A DNA stretch of 64,000 nucleotides, from positions 99,090,852-99,154,851 of the forward strand of contig CM066728.1 of assembly GCA_033961575.1 (NCBI GenBank), read 5' to 3'. The DNA comes from Aselliscus stoliczkanus (lineage: Eukaryota; Chordata; Mammalia; Chiroptera; Hipposideridae). Every line of letters begins with the position of its first letter. Position 1 is the first letter of the stretch. Below the pieces are notes generated by a model. That model was not told where the DNA came from, made no database searches, and saw only the letters and a program-made list of their open reading frames with translations. A program made the translations under genes and the position numbers. Shown here one piece after another: positions 38,848 to 51,466 of the stretch.

Positions 38848-40255
38848 AAAATCACCTCATTTTCATATCAAATCAATTACATGCCTTCAATATACTAATT
38901 TAATTTTGTTGTGCTTATATTAAAGGAAGTCATTTGAGAATAATTTTTAAAATTATAGACACTTTAATGTAAAGTGAAATGGCATCTAAAGTTAAGTCCT
39001 GCTGACCATAGATGAATTCAAGGAAAATGTGTTGACTACCATGGTGTCAGTGTACCATGATTCACAGTTTTCCTGATTCTAACCCACCTTTGTTTATAAG
39101 TTCAGTTTATTTTTGAAAGTGTACGTATTTATTTACGTTTCAATTTGCTAGCATGTACGAGGTAATGTGTTAAATTCTGGAAGTTTAAATATGAATATGA
39201 TATGGTTCCTGCCCTCAAAAACTCAGAATGTCAGTCTTCATGCTATTGCAAATATTTAAAATCAGTGATAGGTTTTCCTTACTGTTTTTATTGTGAAAAA
39301 ATAAATTGGTGGTGTTTTTAAAGAAGTATTTTTCTTTGGAGTTCAATGTTAGCCATCAACAGCACAAAGGATAATATTTGACTTTAGCATAGGTATACAA
39401 GAACCATTTCAACTCTACTTATGGATAGCTCAGTCTAATAGAGATTATACTACTATGGTTGAACAGAACTCCTATTAAATATGGCTTATCTTACCTTGTA
39501 ATTTTATAGCGAAGTGTTTTAAATAGAAAAGACAAAGAAAACCTGTGTTGTTTAACACAATATTTTGCTTAATTTGCACTATAATTCAGATCAGGTATTA
39601 CTCTAATAATTTATATCTGCCTGTGAAAAGTTCAATGCTTACCTGAGTACAGTAGTTCTGCAAGAGAGGTGTCCCTACCTCCTCAGCCAGGATTTAAAAA
39701 CATAAGGTGACATTTTTCCACTTGTAATTATGAAAAGTTTTACACTGTACAAAAGAAGAGAGAATAATGTAATGAAACCAATAAACCCAAAACTCATATT
39801 CTGTGATATGAATATGTTGTTTTTTATGGTTGTTATAATTTTATTTCTATCCTTGTTTGGGTATTTGTTTTATAATGGCCACAGTGATGACTAGTGACAT
39901 TTCATTTTCAGTATTTCTACAAATCCTGAAGTGCACAGGAAAATCTCACATAGCAAATATTTATCTTAGCTAAAACACCAAAATCATCCCTCTGAGAAAC
40001 ACTTTCAATGAGATGTTACAATATTAATGATATTTTTGTGACATTGGGACAGATGTTAAAATCTGTATTGCAGGAACATAAATAATTTAAACGTACCAAA
40101 AGGGAATTTCTTATGGATACAAATTGGCTTTAATTATAATGTTTATACAGTGTAAGGATTGATCTGTATTATAAATATAATGGCCAGAGAACTCTCACCC
40201 CCTTTAGAAGACACCCCATCCTTATGCTAACTTAATAAAATAAAATGGTATTCCC

Positions 40256-40292
40256 TAAAAAAATAAAAATAAATAAATAAATAAATAAACCC
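40256..40292. repeat. (AAAT)n microsatellite
   Basis: Short A-rich run with about seven AAAT units. Confidence 0.9.
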
Positions 40293-40499
40293 TCTTCTTT
40301 CCATATGGCCTTGAGACTTGCACCTTATATACTAAGTAAAATAGAAACCGGAGAGTTATTTTTAAATGGTACAGTAGTTGAATAGGTTAAGCTGTTTATA
40401 CGGTTTACTAAGCTCTAACCTGTTATATGAATTAGTTGTCAGATTTTGTAAATAGGTATATAATTGTTAATTTAATAAAAAATACACAATATATAATAG

Positions 40500-40740
40500 C
40501 CCTTGAGAACATGGACTTGGATACAGAACACCCATCTTGGATTCAAAACCCATCTTACCACTTACAACTTAGGATTTTTGGAAAAGTCACATCCCCCTGT
40601 TTCTCAGAGTTCTGCATACAATAATGGAGATAAAAATTGTGTCATATAGGAGTTGTTGTGAACCCAAAATGAGTTAATCTATGTAATGAGTTTTAGACTA
40701 TAGGTACTTTGTAAGCATTCTAAAGTATTAGGCACTGATT
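40500..40740 (+). repeat. MIR SINE
   Basis: GAACATGGACTTGGATACAG, ACCACTTACAACTTAGGATT, ATAATGGAGATAAAAATTGT and GGAGTTGTTGTGAACCCAAA follow MIR order at low identity. Confidence 0.6.
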
Positions 40741-41010
40741 TTTTAAAATATTTTTTAGTTTAAGAAAGTGAACATAGTTTAACCAAATTATTGAAATTTA
40801 TCTACAGTTTATGCTGTATGAATAGTTAATAACGTTAACAGAAACAGAGCTAGATAATCTCCACAAAGCACATGGAAAATGAGTAATAATAATGTAACAA
40901 ATGTGATCCAACATTTGGTATAATACTATCTCTTTAGTACAACAAACTCATATATTAGGGCCTATTAATATTATTTGTTTTATATGAAAAAACTGGGTTC
41001 AAGAAATATT

Positions 41011-41453
41011 TTTTTCACTTTTTTTTTTTTTTAAAGATTTTATTGGGGAATTGGAGGGGAACAGCGTTGGGGAATTGGGGAAAGGGAACAGACAAGTTGC
41101 TGTCATTTTGTTCTTCAGTCTAGTTGTGAAGGACGTTGCTTCACTGGCCCATGTTGGTATCATCATTGCGCTCTTTCCGGATGAGGCAGATCGGTCACCG
41201 CCTCTGAATGGCCGCTCAAGGTGCCTCTTGGCAGCTTATGCTGGCTGCCAGCCACTCACTGTAGCCTATGGCAGCCCACTGCAGCAGGGGCTGCAGCTAT
41301 GCCTTCCCAGGGACTCACAGCAGCCCAGCTCCAGGTCGAGCTGTTCATCATCTTAGCTGTAGAGGGCAGTGTCACTGGCCCTCATATGTGGGATCCGAAC
41401 GTGGGCCCTGCTGCTCAAAGCCAGCTCCTAACCAACGCACCACTTGGCCAGCC
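41011..41453 (-). mobile_element. long tRNA-derived bat SINE with short-class head
   Basis: The reverse strand begins GGGCTGGCCAAGTGGTGCGT. It contains the module ending CAGTGACACTGCCCTC, exactly where short copies become poly(A), but then runs on about 330 bp to CCCCAATAAAATCTTTAAA and an A-tail (T-rich at 41019-41032). The target-site duplication CAAGAAATATT lies at 41000-41010 and 41454-41464. Plus-strand ORFs here are spurious. Confidence 0.93.
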
Positions 41454-41909
41454 CAAGAAATATTAAATAAGTTGCAAAACCTGAACCAAATCTTTTTTTT
41501 TCAAGTAAGAGAAATGCTCTGAAACTGATATTATTTTTTTAATAATATACATTTTCTGCATCTTGTTCCAAGGTTACCAATACCCTTTCTATAAACACAT
41601 CCCACATTACAAAATATTTCATTTATCTTCACTTTATGCTATCTATGTACTGGTACATAATGATAGACTCACTGTGTCATATGTGAATTTGTAAACATTT
41701 CTTAGGCTACTGCTTTCAGTGCTTTTTAATTTTTTAAAATAAATTTTAGCATAGCAACATATTGTAGACTTGTCACAGCCAATCATATGGTAAGAGTTTA
41801 TATGCATTCTTTAAAAGAATTCAAATAGAGATTTAAAGTAATACTGGTATTGCGAATCTTCAGTGGCGCTCCGCAGATCAGGAATTTAACACAAATCAAT
41901 CTATAGAGA

Positions 41910-42035
41910 AGGCATGGTGGCATTCAGACTTCCATCATACTGTGTTTGAATCTTAACTCTAGATGTATGATTCTAGGCCAGGTTCTTCAACAATTTGGGG
42001 TAGCTTATCCGTCTGATAAATTCCATGAGGTAAAC
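41910..42035 (+). repeat. MIR-like SINE fragment
   Basis: GGCATGGTGGCATTCAGACT, GTGTTTGAATCTTAACTCTA and TTCTAGGCCAGGTTCTTCAA resemble the 5' half of MIR. Confidence 0.5.
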
Positions 42036-42843
42036 TTTTGTACTAAATAAGTTAAAACATGGGGGTTGGTATACTTCATTAGTTTAATTATTTCTAGTCT
42101 TTGTCAATGAATTACAGGGATGCAGATAATATATAGTAGGTAGGGCCAAAAACTTGAAATGGGATTTTGGCAAAGACACTTTTTCAAACCAACAGTTTGA
42201 TACTATAGGAAGAAAAACTTATTTACCCTTTCTTTTTTATCATGAGCAAGTAATTTTAAGGTGTATCCTAGCTTTCCACATTCTGTCTCTTACTTCTACT
42301 TCCTTACATCTATTATTTTAATTTTAATTTGTAAAAAGCCTTCTCTCTTTCATTCTCCTTGTAATTTATCATCCTTCTTTCCTAGAGGAATCATTTTGAA
42401 AGAGTTATTTAAATATGTAGATGGTTTTACCTAATAAAGTTTTAATTATATAAACATCGGAAAACCTTTTATCCAGTAAAAAATAGCACTATTAATGATT
42501 GTTTCTGTTACCTAACCATGGTATGAGTGCTATACTTGTGATAGAATAACAGCCAAGAGGTGGACCTTACTTTGGTGGTGAGTTTCAGGGATAAACACTG
42601 GAATAGTGCACTGCCACTGTTCTGACAGCAAAGCACTGACACCTAACTTTTTCATCCTTTTATCATCTGTATTTAGCACAGCACCTCAGAGTTTCCCATA
42701 AAGGAAGGGTCCTTCAGATTCTATACAAAGCCTAATTTAAAATAATAATAATAATAATACTTTAATACTACTTTTAATACTACAGAAAGTAACAACTGAC
42801 CAGATTTTCTAATCATCATGTTTTATTTTTATGTTTTTAACAG

Positions 42844-42965
42844 GTAACCCATTATTAACTAACAAAGTCAACATATTGATTAATGTCTTAGATGTCAATG
42901 AATTTCCACCAGAAATAGCTGTGCCATATGAAACAGCCGTGTGTGAGAATGCCAAACCCGGACAG
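42844..42965 (+). CDS. CDH12: CDH12 coding exon, 122 nt (EC4-EC5 junction)
   Basis: It is preceded by a good polypyrimidine tract and AACAG (AG at 42842-42843) and followed by GTATCT at 42966. It opens with GT, which completes a serine codon, then reads [20 protein letters not shown] and [27 protein letters not shown] is the calcium-binding linker between EC4 and EC5. The Cys in AVCENAK is one of the conserved EC5 cysteines that pair with those in the 252-nt exon. The exon ends in phase 0 at CAG. Its 122-nt length fits the type II cadherin pattern. I recall Ser (TSKVN) and Ser (EISVP) in human at positions that are Asn and Ala here; both are conservative surface changes. Confidence 0.97.
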
Positions 42966-45900
42966 GTATCTTATTAATATTTTTCTGAGTGCATAAAAAA
43001 CACTATATGCATGTGTTTTCAGTTATAATACTGTTCACGAATATGTACACATACATGTGTTTACCTATGTGTGTGTGTGTGTTTGTATGTTATTTGTGTT
43101 TGCTGGATCATGTTTTGATAAAACAAATCATAAGAGATAGTAAACTCATAAATTAATGGTACATTTATGAATGTGGTATTAATACCACAGGGGATAAAGA
43201 AATGATGGTCTAGTGAACATTCTTTGTAAAACTAATGAGCTCTAGAATTGTAGATTCTGCTATTTTTTCCATTAGTTTACTATAGAATTTTTAAAGAGCT
43301 TGTGACTGTAACCTCAGTAATTAACCAAATTTGGAGTCCATCCTTCTATAGTATCTCCTGCTTTGCTCACATGCTTTCATGAAAGGGTACTAAAAATCTC
43401 TTAATCCCTTGACAAATATATAGTCGGTGGCCTTGAGAAGAACATCTGGGTTATTCAAAATACCTGTATTACATTGTCCTTATTAAGTCAATATTGCTCT
43501 AGGAAAGGTTTTAGTGGGGAGATGTCATGAGGGCATACCACATAGTTAATGAAACTAACTGTCAAAGTCCTAGGATATATGGGGGGTGGGAGTGGGTGAG
43601 TACCCAGGTTTTCTCAAACCCTGTTATAAATGAATGAATGAGTGAATGAGTGAATAAAATAAAACAAAAAAATAATGAGAGTCAGACATAAGCAAATGAT
43701 GAGAGTGTGTCATGAAACAAGAATATGATTAAACCAGTATTGGGTTGCAAAGGAAAATAATACCTTGGTACGCTTTGGTTTGATGCATAATTCAAATACC
43801 TTTAAAGAGTATAACTGCTCCTCAAAGTAAATTTGTAGAGTGTTGATTCTTACTTGAAAAAAATCTTGGCAGTATTTTTATTGAAAAAGACCATTCTTTA
43901 ATCTATAATACTTGTTTCAATTTGAATGTCTTCTACACTTTGTAGGACATTTGTCTCATAGTTCTAACCGTGCGTTGTCCATTAAATTAAATTAGAGTAT
44001 TAAATTAAGAGTAAATAAAATTAAAAATTAATTTCTGATTTACACTCTGTGTATGTCAAGTGCTTGATATATGTATGTGGTGTGAGTGTCCGTCATTTTG
44101 GTCAGTGCGGATATGGAATATTCCATCAGTACAGAAACTTCTAGTGAACTGTGCTGCTCTAACTTGTGTTTTGACAATTTGGGGAAAGTATTAATTTTAT
44201 TGCATCATGACTTAATCATATTTCCCAAAGTGATAAATTTGCCTCCTTAATTTTAAATAGGTACAAAAATGTATTTAAACAAAGTTTTAACCCTTTTTCA
44301 CTTTAAATATGCCCATGATTTACTAGGCTGAGCCCAGTGCCTGCTTTAGTGTTTGAAGTACTAGATACTGTATGACTGTGTACACAAATAAATAAACTGA
44401 TTTAGTTATTTGCGAAGTTATAAGAGGTTTGCCACAACTTACTCATTTTCAACTTTCCAGATTCCTCTACTTTCACCCCACAAAATCCAATTCTTTATTT
44501 AAGTATTAGGACATTAATCATTGCACATCATCGGACTTTTGTAATGCAATAAAGGAAATTCTTGGGAATAGAATTCTGCTTCATGCTACTACATTTATCT
44601 AGTAAATTAAAATGTTTACAAAGTTGGGAATAAAAGAAAAGATGTCCCCGCCCCAAAATAATCCTTTTCTTTCTCTAATAGCTTCCTTGCCCCAGCCTTT
44701 TTACATTTGCTATATGGGATGCTGCCCCATTTATGAATCACTTAATAAAGCCCATTAGATCTTCAAAAATATTGGGTTAAATTTCATTTGTTCACAGTTT
44801 TTCTCATTAGTCTGTGTTGTGTCACAGGGTTCCCAGGGGAGAATTTAGAAGGCTAGAGGAAAAATTGCTTTCCCCTCACCTACATGCCTCACCTCCTGCT
44901 TCTATATAGTAAATGCTATTTTAGTGTCCTTTCAGCTACCAGATTAATCATAATAAAATGCATTCTAGATCATCATTACTTATTAAAATAAAAACAAATA
45001 TGTTTAGCAAATTAATTAAAATCACTTTATACTGATAATAAAGATATTTTTACAATGCGATCCCAAGCGATTTTTTAAAAAATGTTAATTAACTAATTTT
45101 ATAAAATATACAGAATACATGATCCCATTTCAAACTGTATGAAACATCAACGGATTAAAAAGCTGAAGTAAAAAAAGAACCAAGTTGAAAATAGTAGAAG
45201 TTACTAGGGATTATTTCATTTTCTTATGTCTGGACAAATTGGTGAGGAATATGGTAGGTCATTAGAGGCTCTTTTTCTAATAAATAACTTTTGGGCTTTT
45301 TGTGTCTTACTGGACCACATTTATATATAAACCGTAACACTAAAATGTCTATTGAGTTTTCAGGGAGTGTAGTATATAAGCATTTTTTGGCTTTTGATCA
45401 TAGCCTTTCTGCTCCTCTTCTAGGAACTATGCATAGAAACTCTTTAACTCTTCTGGACTATATTGAATATGTATGCATGTATGTGTCACCTATCTATCAA
45501 AATAAGAGAAAAGATAATACCATATAAATCAATAAAGATTTCATAGTGAATCAGTACATATTTGTATGAGAGTTGTTTTCTTAAGGGCAGTTCCTCCCAA
45601 GCAACAATTCCAAATAAATGCCAGTTTATACCCAGATTTTCATGTCTGTTGTTTTAAAGGGCTTACATTTATTCTAAAATGATGTTCTTGATATTCTTGG
45701 TGCTAAATACCTTAACTTAAGTAAATTATTATGTTACTTGTAAGTACTTAAAAACAAAATAAAACAAAACTTGACAAACAGGTATGGATCCCCAGGTAAT
45801 TTACAGAAATTTTACTGGTAAGATACAGTGATTGGAGCATATGGGTTTATGTGAAAGAAAGTTAAAGTTTTCCAGGGTCTACATGGCATTCTTTTACTAA

Positions 45901-46104
45901 ATTACCACATTCCATGATCTGACCTTTGGTGGTGAGTTGTGAAAGTCTTATATGACAATTATAAAGGGTAAAGAGAGCATGTGCGACTGATTTACACTGA
46001 ACCAGCGAACTGAAATTCTCACTAGCAGACCAGTTTGTCAACTTACAAATTACTAATACTGCACCAGACACTCAAAGTCCCAGTACCAGTATGTATGCTC
46101 TCTC

Positions 46105-46142
46105 TGTGAGTGTGTGTGTGTGTGTGTGTATGTGTGTGTATA
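46105..46142. repeat. (TG)n microsatellite
   Basis: About 16 TG units with one TA interruption. Confidence 0.92.
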
Positions 46143-46499
46143 GACACACAGCTATTTAAGAAGGCAATCTTAGTCATAAGATTGAGTTTTAACCAAGAAA
46201 TCAAATCAAAATAGTACTAGATAAATCGCTTGTTTAATGGCATCAATCTAAGGTCACATGATGCATGCTTTGCCCACTGGGACCAGGAGATAGTACTTGA
46301 AATATGAAGTCTGCCCAAATGTAGTTGAAGAGCGTGGTCACAGGACTGTCACAGCGCCCTCACCCTCTTACACACACTTGCTGAAATTCATTCTGATGCA
46401 AAGCCATTTAATATATTAATAAATAAATGCCTCAAACTCTTTTGATTTGCTTATTTACCTTGCGAATTATAAATTTCACAGTTGAGCTCTCAGAATTTA

Positions 46500-46612
46500 T
46501 TTGTATTTATTTTTAAATTGAGTTTATTGGGGTGACATTGGTTAGTAAAATTGTATATGCTTCAAGTGTACATTTCTATAATACATCCAAATTCTTAATG
46601 GCATGTTATTGA
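46500..46612 (-). mobile_element. L1 3'UTR fragment
   Basis: GAGTTTATTGGGGTGACATT, GGTTAGTAAAATTGTATATG and TTCAAGTGTACATTTCTATA are the reverse strand of a bat L1 3'UTR. Only about 110 bp remains. Confidence 0.7.
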
Positions 46613-47261
46613 CATCTCAGAATTTTACCTACAAGGTACACAATGTATAGAAACAATTTAGGAAGAATTTCAAAACAGGGTGAAGACTGCTTATTTCTTA
46701 AAGGAACTCTATGAAAACATAATTTTTATTTTTACTCCTTGGGGGAAAACAAACGTAACAAAAACAGATGTGGGTACTTTGTATCTCTTTTTCTCATAAT
46801 TTTATTTATTTATGAAACTAAATCTCATTCTCATAAACATAGCTATGCTAAAATTTTGCTAATGCAAGGGCTTTTAAGTAATCACAGATTTTGTCTTCAG
46901 TAAGCATTTTCATATTTAGGTTACAAAGCACTTATTTCATCTAATTTAAAATGCAAGCAAAGTACATTTAAATTTTATTTTGCTTGTTAGTGAGAATGTT
47001 CAATTCTGTTAAGCTTTTGAGTTACCCATGTATTGATTTGGAATGCACCCAGACCTTATAATTGTGCCTGCCATTATTAACCTTAAATGTTTAGGTGTTT
47101 GTTTATAAAATTATGTGTAAATAATTAGTACACTGATATGAATCCTCAAAGTGTCATTGCTGTCACCCCACGTGCTGCATTAAACGGACTTATCAGCTTG
47201 GTATGTAAGCTCCCTTTGAAACTGATGACTGATTTGAAGCTTTGTCTCCACTTTGTTGCAG

Positions 47262-47379
47262 ATCATTCAGATCGTCAGCGCTGCAGATAGAGATCTTTCA
47301 CCTGCCGGGCAGCAGTTCTCCTTTAGATTATCACCTGAAGCTGCCATCAAACCAAATTTTACAGTCCGTGACTTCGGAA
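47262..47379 (+). CDS. CDH12: CDH12 coding exon, 118 nt (EC5 first half)
   Basis: The acceptor TTGCAG ends at 47261 and the donor GTAAGT starts at 47380. In phase 0 the exon encodes [20 protein letters not shown], then [19 protein letters not shown], plus one base of an asparagine codon. DRD is the DxD motif of EC5, and NFT is a potential N-glycosylation site in this membrane-proximal repeat. Length and phase match the family. The last full codon is GGA (Gly), whereas I remember Arg (DFRNN) in human CDH12. A single A-to-G change would explain this, and the base lies only 4 nt from the splice donor. Confidence 0.96.
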
Positions 47380-48094
47380 GTAAGTTTAAGCACATAAAAA
47401 TGCGCCTCGTATCATGTAACTCTGTAAAAGGGCACAAAGATAGAAATCAATACTTATCCTAAAGACACCCAAGTTCATAAAATATGGAAATTCATATATG
47501 AGAAATATAAAATTCTGGAGCTAGTAGTGAATAAATATTTATTATAAATTATTACCTTATAAATGTTTAATCTATATAGACTGTCTAATGAGGCAAAGTC
47601 CTTCCATTTAGAATCCGGACGATCTCTGAATGAGACAGTCAATAAAAGGCATTCTAGGATATAGAATGCTTTTCCGGTTTTAAATATATCCATTGTTTTA
47701 CATGCACATTACTTGTACATACAGATGGATGACTTCTTAAGTAACCGTTTTATTTGAGTAACACATGGTACAGCACAGATTAAAAATATAGGCTTCATAC
47801 TTAGATTGATATAGGCTTCCATTCCCATTCCATTACTACATAAACGGCAGACTCTTAATGCAGTACATTATATTAAATAATGTCAACCTCATAGTGTTTA
47901 CATTAAATAAAATAATATGCTCATCCTTGAACCTAATGTTTAAGCATATTGCGTTCAGGATCATTTTTGCTACGACCTGTGCCTTCGTTTCTACACTTAA
48001 CATTTCTGCCACCAGTATAGTGCCATCACTAATACCATTACTACTACTAATCCTACTGTCCTATCTGCTGCTATTTCAACCACTTCAAAACAGT

Positions 48095-48255
48095 AAAAAA
48101 CACTGGATTAGAAATACAAAGGTAACCACTGCTTCACGGTTCTGGCTTTATTAGTCCCATGACTTTGGGTATTCTACCTCCTCTAAATTTCCATTCTCTA
48201 AATGATGGGGATTAAGAACACCGGAGTTTATAATATTGGGGATCAAAATGTTTTG
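48095..48255 (+). repeat. MIR-like SINE fragment
   Basis: CACTGCTTCACGGTTCTGGC, CCCATGACTTTGGGTATTCT and CTCTAAATGATGGGGATTAA follow MIR order at low identity. Confidence 0.45.
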
Positions 48256-48439
48256 CTCAGTTCTATGCTGATACAACAACTGAACCAATTGTAATGCATG
48301 GTGATGGTAATGGTGATTAATAGAAGTCAAAGGATGTTTTGAGAAAACTTAGTTTTCTGCAGATACTTACGGGAAAGAAATGACTCCTGACATTTTGTCA
48401 CAGAAGGAATTTTAGTATGATTTTCTGCATTCTATCGTG

Positions 48440-48870
48440 AATTATGAAGGATGGCTATAATTGAAATAGCGTCACAAATATGAAGGGTCTTGTAAGTAGA
48501 GAGACCACATATTTTCTCATGAAAGCTGCTGCACTTTGGAGAGTAGAAGTAATAATAGTAGTGATTTCAAATTGGAACAACATACATAAAAATCAGGATA
48601 AGACAAACCAGAGATATGGTCACTGTATGTCCAACCTATTTAAACAGATTATAACTTAAATCCAGTGACTTGAAACGTCTTTTAAAGGTTTAAGCAAGGG
48701 GATAACATGTTCAGATTTGCATTTATTAAGATCAGGTTGGATACAATGTGGAAAAGACATTAGAGGGATATGACTGCTCCACTGCAGAAATTAGGTGAGA
48801 GAGTCTTAGATTAGGGTAATGGTTGTAAGGATAGAGACCAGTGGATGGAAATAAAATTAATAGGGCTTAA
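48440..48870 (+). repeat. ancient dispersed repeat, family not assigned
   Basis: TTAAGCAAGGGGATAACATG, TTCAGATTTGCATTTATTAA and GTAATGGTTGTAAGGATAGA match, loosely, the same old repeat type noted at 7.9-8.5 kb and 37.9-38.5 kb ('GAGCAGGGGAGTGACATGATCTGATTT'). Confidence 0.4.
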
Positions 48871-49244
48871 AGCTAGATCTCTTAGATTTTATATGTGAAT
48901 ATGATCTATTCACACTTCCACATCATTGGCATGGATACCCAGGTACATGGTCACATCACTCAGTAACATAATCATTGACTATTTTCCACCATTGCATCCT
49001 GTTGGAGCACCTCTATCTAATTAATTATTATAATATGAAGCAGATCACCTTGCCTCATAGCACTGTGTTTTCTCAGAGGCTGAAATGTGCCTCTCACATA
49101 GGATTTATCATATTCCTTGTTTTATCTTGTTATATTAGTAAGTGTAAGGTTTTTTAAATTATTTAAAGTGGCCAGAAATTTTTTGTAACCTCACATATTT
49201 TATATTTACCTTTTTGGTTTTGTGAGAACATGAAAGTACTACTC

Positions 49245-49545
49245 ATTTAGCAAATTTTAATTATGATACAAAGCTATCAACTATATGCACCATGTTATAC
49301 ATTAGATTCTCAGCCTCATTCATTTTACAACTGAAGTTTGTACCTCTTCCTATTTTATAACCTCAGTCCCCAGTGACCACTTTTCTATACTCTGCTTCTA
49401 TGAGTTCAACTTGTTTTTTTTTTATTTTTATTCCACATATAAGTGAGATTATAGAGAATTTTATCTTTCACTGTCTGGTTTATTTCATTTAGCAGGTCTT
49501 TCAGGTCCATCCACATTGTCATAAATAACAGGATTTCTTATTTTT
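49245..49545 (-). mobile_element. L1 3'UTR fragment
   Basis: CTATCAACTATATGCACCAT, CATTTTACAACTGAAGTTTG, CACATATAAGTGAGATTATA and GGTCCATCCACATTGTCATA are the reverse strand of an L1 3' region. It is 5'-truncated. Confidence 0.75.
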
Positions 49546-50638
49546 TAATATTATTATTATATATGTATAGATATAGATATATTAAATGTTCTTTATACAT
49601 ACATTGATAAAACCATTTTAATAGTAAAAGTAAAGTTTGTTTTTTTTTACTCCCACTATGGACAACACAATGGATTTTGTATGGTCTTAATTTAGTAATG
49701 ATGGATTGTCCATAAACAATAACAAAAGGGAAGGCTGCCTTTTGACTTAACATGCATTCAAGAATATTAAATCTCTACCTCTCCTAGTTCAGATACATTA
49801 GTTTCTGACTTTCCAATTCTATTAACCCATTTCACCCAGATTTCAACCTATTATCCGTGACTGTTCCTTTTCCCCAGACTCCAGACTCAAGTATCCAACC
49901 ATCAGTTGCTGAAGATTTCAATGTTGATTCAACTAGTTCCCATTTTTCCATTCCTACTATCCCCATAGGTTTTGGAACCTCTAACTTTCATTGGAAATAT
50001 TATTATAAACATTTGGCATCTTAATATTTTAATTTAAAAATATCCTTTCTGTAATAACAAATTACTCTTTCCACACCAAAGTCCATCTTATCATGTAAAG
50101 TTTTCTCATCTTGGAGATTCTTACCAAAATGAATACAGAGAAGCTGCCAATATTTAGTTGTTGAAAGTAACATCTTCAAATAGACAAATTAAATATACCT
50201 GACATAGTACCATTTTTATGAATTTTTACCTGATTACAAAGTGTGTGTTACATATGGCTATAATACACTAAATATTAACAAGTTTCTAAAAATTAAAAAA
50301 AAATATTCTAGGAGTTACTTCAATAGACATAAAAATAAAATAGTGTTATGAGTAAAACAAAATTTTCATTATTAAGTGTAGAAATAAAAGAAGTGAAGAA
50401 CAAATGCATGCAAAATGATGCTTTCAATGGGAACATTAATTGCATTTATGTAAAACTAATAATCATTATTGCCTAGGATTATTCCAAGTAAATATTGCTA
50501 TTTTGATTTTATCAAAGCTAGAATGAATTACTTTTTGTATTAAAATGGTGATTATTATAATCCATGATGTATGAATCGTGATGTTATTGACAAACTTTTT
50601 CTTCCACTCTATATTTCTTACATTGATGTGCAAAAGTT

Positions 50639-50640
<2 letters not shown>

Positions 50641-50678
<38 letters not shown>
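50641..50678. repeat. (AT)n microsatellite
   Basis: About 18 AT units in the intron before the transmembrane exon. Confidence 0.96.
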
Positions 50679-50679
<1 letters not shown>

Positions 50680-51139
50680 AAAAAATCAAGTTTTAATCTG
50701 AAATAGTAAATTGTATTTGTTGTATTTTAAAGAAAGATTCTTAAGTAAGATTGTTTACAGATTAATATTTTGTAATAATTTGTTATTTTATCGCAGAAGA
50801 AAAATAATCATAGAAGTGTTTTTTTCTCAATTAGATTTTTATGTCAGAAAAGATATGGGTAAACATGCATACCTATTGTTTTACAAACCATCCTGTATTC
50901 TTTCTGAATAACAAATTTGAGTCTTACACCAGAGAAGATTAATTTTTCTTCTTTGCCTAAGGATTATTTTGATTACATTAGATTATATTTTGGTAGCTTT
51001 CATAATGATAAAAGAAAGAATTAAAATATGGATGTGTCTTACTGATTCAAGAACTTCCTACTGTTTAACAAATACCAAACTTTCAGATTTAAAGTGAAGC
51101 TTAAAGTAACCATCTTATCACAAATGTCATGTTTTGTAG

Positions 51140-51391
51140 ACAACACAGCTGGAATTGAAGCCAAAAGAAATGGATATAGCCGCAGACAACAAGAGTTGTA
51201 TTTTCTCCCTGTTGTAATAGAAGACAGCAGCTATCCTGTCCAGAGCAGCACAAACACCATGACTATTCGCGTTTGTAGATGTGACTCTGATGGGACCATC
51301 CTGTCTTGTAATGTGGAAGCAATTTTTCTACCTGTAGGACTCAGTACTGGTGCTTTGATAGCAATCCTGCTGTGCATTGTTATACTCTTAG
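51140..51391 (+). CDS. CDH12: CDH12 coding exon, 252 nt (EC5 end and most of the transmembrane helix)
   Basis: The acceptor is TTTTGTAG (AG at 51138-51139). AC completes an asparagine codon, and the exon reads [17 protein letters not shown] onward to [39 protein letters not shown] carries three of the four conserved EC5 cysteines. [18 protein letters not shown] begins the single transmembrane helix. The exon ends with a single G that starts a valine codon completed in the next exon. The donor reads GTTGGT, a canonical GT but with T at +3, so it is weaker than the others here. The 252-nt length matches the same exon in type II cadherins. The frame stays open upstream and 52 codons into the intron; the upstream ATG at 51094 is intronic and is not a start. 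Confidence 0.97.
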
Positions 51392-51411
51392 GTTGGTTCA
51401 GTATTAATCAT

Positions 51412-51466
51412 TTATCTATCTATCATCTGTATCTATCTATCTATCTCTCTCTCTATATATATATCT
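51412..51466. repeat. (TATC)n with (TC)n and (TA)n
   Basis: Imperfect TATC repeat about 20 nt after the transmembrane exon. In the read-through frame it encodes an Ile/Tyr/Leu/Ser-rich stretch. Confidence 0.93.

Larger units (their letters stand above)
31464..42843 (+). other. CDH12: CDH12 intron, 11,380 bp
   Basis: This intron separates the 137- and 122-nt exons. It contains an LTR-like piece, four SINEs (one long), MIR fragments, an ancient dispersed repeat near 37.9-38.5 kb and (AAAT)n. 34600-36900 and 38900-40250 are AT-rich with nothing I can identify. Confidence 0.9.
42966..47261 (+). other. CDH12: CDH12 intron, 4,296 bp
   Basis: This intron separates the 122- and 118-nt exons. It is mostly AT-rich single-copy-looking sequence with short (TG)n, (GAAT)n and (TG)n tracts and a small L1 3' fragment at about 46.5 kb. 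No other feature is supported. Confidence 0.9.
47380..51139 (+). other. CDH12: CDH12 intron, 3,760 bp
   Basis: This intron separates the 118- and 252-nt exons. It contains a MIR-like piece, an ancient dispersed repeat (about 48.4-48.9 kb), a minus-strand L1 3' fragment and an (AT)n tract. It holds no coding sequence. Confidence 0.9.

Noticed and set aside
51094..51139. ATG upstream of the transmembrane exon as a possible start
   Set aside because: It lies before a good AG acceptor. The homology with cadherin begins exactly at the exon border.
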